Shown here: positions 60,815 to 64,000 of the stretch, one piece after another
Position numbering within the stretch: position 1 is the first letter of the stretch
How the letters are laid out: every line of letters begins with the position of its first letter
Assembly: GCA_049969475.1 (NCBI GenBank)
Contig: JBMFOU010000015.1
Coordinates: 1-64,000 of the forward strand
Direction: 5' to 3'
Source: UBA2030 sp049969475
GTDB lineage: Bacteria > Bacteroidota > Bacteroidia > Bacteroidales > TTA-H9
DNA length: 64,000 nucleotides
Program-made: the position numbers and the translations under genes
Notes under the pieces: model-generated
What the model was told of the DNA's origin: nothing
What the model saw: only the letters and a program-made list of their open reading frames with translations
Database searches by the model: none

Positions 60815-63466
60815 ATGAAAAAAGCCTTGAAAATCACTGGCCTTGTTGTCATCGTTCTCCTGGCCCTGCTTTTGACGCTCCCCTTGCTTTTCAGCGGAAA
60901 AATAAAACAAGCTGTGAAAGATCAGGCGGCTACCTACATCGACGCAAAAGTAGATTTTGGAAAAATTAGCCTGTCGCTTATTCGCAATTTCCCCAACCTC
61001 AGCCTTTCGGTTTATGACCTCACCCTGGCAGGAAACGGAAAATTTGAGGGCGACACCTTAACCAGGGTACCGCGCCTCACCCTGGTGGTCGACCTTTTTA
61101 GCGCTATAAAAGGCAGCACTTACGAAATTAAATCCATCAAGGCCTACGATCCGTTTATCTATCTCAAAGTATTGCCCGACAGTGCGGCCAACTGGGATAT
61201 ATACAAAGCCCCTGCAACCACCGATACCACGGCTCCATCGGCTTTCACCCTGAAAATGAAGTCGGTAGAGATTAATAACGCCACGGTTGTGTACGATGAT
61301 CGCCTGCTGAATACCTTAGCCCGGGTGGAAGGCATCAACTCGAAGCTCTCGGGCGACATGACAGAGAAGCTCACCACCCTGCTCTCCCGCAGTACCGTGG
61401 GTTCTATTACCGTGGATTACGGAGGCATTCGCTATCTGAGCCAGGCCCAAGGCATTGCCGATGTTACCATGGATGCCGATTTCAACCACATGGTTTTTAC
61501 GCTAAAAGATAATGAAATTAAGATTAACGACTTAATTCTGGGCCTTTCGGGCAAGGTTAAAATGCTCGACGATGGCTATGACCTCGACCTCAGTTTTAAA
61601 TCCAAAGAAACCTCTTTCAAGAGTCTGCTTTCACTCATACCGGCCTTATATGCTCAAGATTTTGATAAGCTGACAGCCCGGGGATCTCTGCAATTTGATG
61701 GAAACATAAAGGGCCTGTATACCGAAACCCGGATGCCTGCCTATGAGGTGAAATTGGTTGCCCGGGATGGCTATTTCCGCTACCCTGACCTGCCGGCAGC
61801 CGTAGAAAACGTGAATCTGCTCATGCAAGTCAGCAATCCCACCGGTGACCCTGACCAGACTTACCTCGACCTTAGCCAGCTCCATCTTGAAATGGCCGGC
61901 AATCCGGTAGATATCTCCCTCAAACTGAAAACACCCATCAGCAATCCCTGGATCAGCACGAAAATTAAAGGGAAACTCAATCTCGAGGATATCAAAAAAA
62001 TCTATCCGCTCCAGAAAGACGTAAAAGGAACGCTGGCTGCCAATCTCTTCCTCGAGGGGTACAGTTCTGCCCTCGAAAAACAACAGTACGACCAATTTAA
62101 GGCTGAGGGAAACTTGCAAATAAACAACCTTTTCCTTCCTGACAGCGCTTTTTCTGAAGGGATTAAAATCAGTTCAGCCCTACTCAACTTCAGCCCGGCT
62201 TTTGCAGAACTTGCTCATATGAGCGGTTCATTGGGCAGAAACTCATTTGATGTACAGGGGAAAATCACGAATTATCTGGGTTACTACCTCAAAAACGAGC
62301 CGCTAAAAGGTCAGTTCACCTTTCAATCATCCTACCTCAACCTTAACGATTTCATGCAGGGACAGAGCACAAGTTCCCGCCCGGCTGATACAGTGGCACT
62401 GAAACCTATAGCCATACCCGCCCAAATCGACTTCACCCTGAAAGCCAACATTGCCACATTGCTGTATGACAAGCTGGAGCTTAAGAATGTTAATGGAACC
62501 GTGTTAGTGCGAAATCAACAATTGATCTTGGATGGACTCACCTTTAATACCCTGGGTGGCACCATGGCTCTGAAAGGCAGCTACGATACCCGCCAGCCCG
62601 ACAAGCCCAGCACCAGCCTCGAAATGAACCTGAAAGAAATAAGCATTGCGGGCGTGGCCTCCAACTTCGTATCTGTTAAAAAAATAGCCCCTGTAATGGA
62701 AAAACTTACCGGTACGGTAAGCGCCAGCCTAAATCTGAGTACGCTGCTGGGCCCCGATATGATGCCTGACCTAAATACCTTGTTCTCTTCAGGGAAAATT
62801 GAGACCGGAGCCCTGAAGGTGAGTGGGGTAAACGCCCTTAACAAACTCGACGAGGCCTTAAAAATCAATAAGCTAAGTAACCTCAACCTATCGCCAGCCC
62901 ATGTAGCATACCTGATAGAAGGCGGTAAGCTGATGCTCAAGCCTTTTGAGCTAAAGGCCGGCAATCTTACTGGCACATTGGCTGGTGAAGCCCTTGTCGG
63001 GACCCGAGAACTCAACCTCGATTTCCTCTTCAGCATTCCAAGATCGGAATTTGGAGGCGCGGCCAATAATGTGTTGAACGGCCTGGTGGCCGAAGCCGGG
63101 AAAAAAGGTCTGAATATCAATCCTGGCGAAGTCATCAATATAGCTAGCAAAATCACTGGAACAGTAGATAATCCCAAGGTTAGTGTTTCGCTGGCCCAGT
63201 CGGGAGGAAGCATGGTGACAGGGCTGAAGCAGCAGGCCGAGCAGCAGTTTAACCAGAAGAAAGAGGAACTGGAAGCCAAAGCCCGGGCCGAACTGGAAGC
63301 CCAAAAAGCTGCTGCCGAGCAAAAGCTCAGACAAGAACAAGAAAAACTAAAACAAGAGGCAGAGAAGAAAAAAGCAGAGCTGGAAGCCAGAGCCAAAAAA
63401 GAGGCCGACTCTCTGAAAAAGAAAGGAGAACAGGAGCTGAAGAAAAAACTTAAAAAGTTCTTCTGA
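60815..63466 (+). CDS. AsmA-family envelope protein with charged coiled-coil tail
   Basis: 883 residues. One N-terminal membrane helix (ITGLVVIVLLALLLTLPLLF) anchors a large beta-rich domain. VDFGKISLSLIRNFPNLSLSVYDLTL matches AsmA, and the second half matches AsmA_2. Residues about 775-883 are a Lys/Glu/Gln-rich predicted coiled coil ending KKKLKKFF. AsmA-like proteins are proposed to bridge membranes for lipid transport. The strongly charged tail is longer than in the E. coli protein. Confidence 0.82.
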   Translation: MKKALKITGLVVIVLLALLLTLPLLFSGKIKQAVKDQAATYIDAKVDFGKISLSLIRNFPNLSLSVYDLTLAGNGKFEGDTLTRVPRLTLVVDLFSAIKGSTYEIKSIKAYDPFIYLKVLPDSAANWDIYKAPATTDTTAPSAFTLKMKSVEINNATVVYDDRLLNTLARVEGINSKLSGDMTEKLTTLLSRSTVGSITVDYGGIRYLSQAQGIADVTMDADFNHMVFTLKDNEIKINDLILGLSGKVKMLDDGYDLDLSFKSKETSFKSLLSLIPALYAQDFDKLTARGSLQFDGNIKGLYTETRMPAYEVKLVARDGYFRYPDLPAAVENVNLLMQVSNPTGDPDQTYLDLSQLHLEMAGNPVDISLKLKTPISNPWISTKIKGKLNLEDIKKIYPLQKDVKGTLAANLFLEGYSSALEKQQYDQFKAEGNLQINNLFLPDSAFSEGIKISSALLNFSPAFAELAHMSGSLGRNSFDVQGKITNYLGYYLKNEPLKGQFTFQSSYLNLNDFMQGQSTSSRPADTVALKPIAIPAQIDFTLKANIATLLYDKLELKNVNGTVLVRNQQLILDGLTFNTLGGTMALKGSYDTRQPDKPSTSLEMNLKEISIAGVASNFVSVKKIAPVMEKLTGTVSASLNLSTLLGPDMMPDLNTLFSSGKIETGALKVSGVNALNKLDEALKINKLSNLNLSPAHVAYLIEGGKLMLKPFELKAGNLTGTLAGEALVGTRELNLDFLFSIPRSEFGGAANNVLNGLVAEAGKKGLNINPGEVINIASKITGTVDNPKVSVSLAQSGGSMVTGLKQQAEQQFNQKKEELEAKARAELEAQKAAAEQKLRQEQEKLKQEAEKKKAELEARAKKEADSLKKKGEQELKKKLKKFF

Positions 63467-63522
63467 TTCATTCATCTTCAGTCTTTTATTCTTTCTTTTA
63501 TTTTATAATTGAAAATTTACTT

Positions 63523-63555
63523 GGGGGAAAAGGGAAAGCCGTCATCCCCCTTTTT
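63523..63555 (+). terminator. Terminator after the AsmA-like gene
   Basis: GGGGGA (63523-63528) pairs with TCCCCC (63545-63550), followed by TTTTT. Confidence 0.75.
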
Positions 63556-63587
63556 ATTTAAATTTATCCTCAAAAAATCTACTGACC

Positions 63588-64000
63588 TTGGTTTCTGAAG
63601 CAAAGAACCCTGCGATAGTAATCAGTGCCTCCCGGATGACTGACCTTCCGGCTTGGTATCCCCTGAGGCTGATCGAAGAAATAGAAATCAGACGAAACAA
63701 GGGTCAGAAAATACACACCCTGGTGCTATGGACCAAGCATCCGCAAAGTCTTTTGCGTAAATCGCTGGCTGATTATCTGGAAAAATTAAAAAGAGAGGCC
63801 GTACAATTATATATACAGCTGACCATTAGCGGTATGGGAGGACGGGTGGTGGGAACCGACAAGGATGGTAAAGCCTGGATGCCCGAGCCCAAGGCTCCGG
63901 ATACGCAAGAAAGCCTCAGCCTTTTGCCTGAAATCGTGCAGCTAACAGGTTCTCCCGACCGCATCCGCCTGCGCATCGATCCCTTGCTCAAGATAAAAGA
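63588..64000 (+). CDS. DUF1848 family protein, N-terminal part (runs off right edge)
   Basis: An open frame from about 63588 to the window end. AIVISASRMTDLPAWYP near its start matches the DUF1848 entry motif (ISASRRTDIPAFY), and TLVLWTKHPQSLL follows the family pattern (IVFWTKNP). The first ATG, at 63636, lies after this motif, so translation probably begins at the TTG at 63588. DUF1848 proteins resemble radical SAM or [Fe-S] enzymes through C-terminal cysteines that lie outside this window. Function is unknown. Confidence 0.75.
   Translation, partial: MVSEAKNPAIVISASRMTDLPAWYPLRLIEEIEIRRNKGQKIHTLVLWTKHPQSLLRKSLADYLEKLKREAVQLYIQLTISGMGGRVVGTDKDGKAWMPEPKAPDTQESLSLLPEIVQLTGSPDRIRLRIDPLLKIK

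Noticed and set aside
62581..63471. Long open frame of nearly 300 codons on the minus strand
   Set aside because: It lies antisense to the AsmA-like gene and its translation is a Ser/Phe/Leu-rich low-complexity sequence mirroring the Lys/Glu-rich tail; typical of a shadow frame.
1..64000. CRISPR arrays, rRNA or tRNA genes, insertion sequences or defence islands
   Set aside because: No regularly spaced repeats, transposase, tRNA-like folds or defence-family motifs were recognised on reading both strands; a tool-based scan would be more sensitive.

Overview
The window looks like chromosomal DNA of a Bacteroidota (Bacteroidales-like) bacterium. Several lines support this. Thirteen or more genes are preceded by the phylum-specific -7 element TAnnTTTG. 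Two secreted proteins (one intact GH5 enzyme, one decayed) carry type IX secretion (T9SS) C-terminal sorting tails. The gene families are typical of the phylum: GH109, BT_3928-type DoxX, DUF1599, KorAB, NahK-like kinase with its nucleotidyltransferase, and multidomain histidine kinases. Shine-Dalgarno sequences are weak throughout. No rRNA, tRNA, CRISPR array, insertion sequence or prophage was seen.

Layout. 0-6.3 kb: the edge of a DUF438 gene, a Tat-type GH109 enzyme, an ABC-F ATPase, and a tsaC / GT9 / dapD group. 6.6-8.6 kb: a secreted GH5 glycanase with a T9SS tail. 8.9-17.3 kb: a co-directional sugar cluster (ROK regulator, CutC, GH2 beta-galactosidase, FucP-type permease, sugar-phosphate nucleotidyltransferase, NahK-like anomeric kinase) that reads as uptake and salvage of galactose/N-acetylhexosamine. 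17.5-21.2 kb: two adjacent secreted-protein genes, both broken by several frameshifts and stop codons. 21.5-24.7 kb: a polytopic membrane protein with a spermidine-synthase-like middle, followed by a radical SAM enzyme with a Tat-like leader. 24.9-27.2 kb: housekeeping (deoD, ruvX, def, lipoprotein). 27.9-31.8 kb: cdaA-folP facing DUF1599, a DoxX-like protein and a GNAT. 32-36 kb: an AT-hook protein, xerD, a FAH-family enzyme, a hotdog protein and DUF721/DciA.

36.1-43.1 kb is an alpha-glucan cluster (GH13, permease, GH13, GH31) lying directly downstream, on the same strand, of three phosphorelay genes (43.1-47.5 kb: response regulator, histidine kinase, TPR-PAS hybrid kinase). 47.6-52.1 kb: glmM, a small basic protein, recR, a MORN-repeat protein and dnaN. 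52.5-58.7 kb: a small 2[4Fe-4S] ferredoxin divergent from korAB, then glyA, add and a Dabb protein. 58.7-59.3 kb: a nitroreductase pseudogene. 59.7-64 kb: aroC, an AsmA-like protein and the start of a DUF1848 gene.

The most distinctive points are the two decaying secreted-protein genes (all five nonsense codons in the second are amber), CutC embedded in a glycan operon, the phosphorelay-plus-glucan gene string that has no DNA-binding output protein, the Tat-leader radical SAM enzyme beside a membrane-embedded spermidine-synthase-like protein, and a histone-like AT-hook protein. I did not find a clearly new defence or mobile system.
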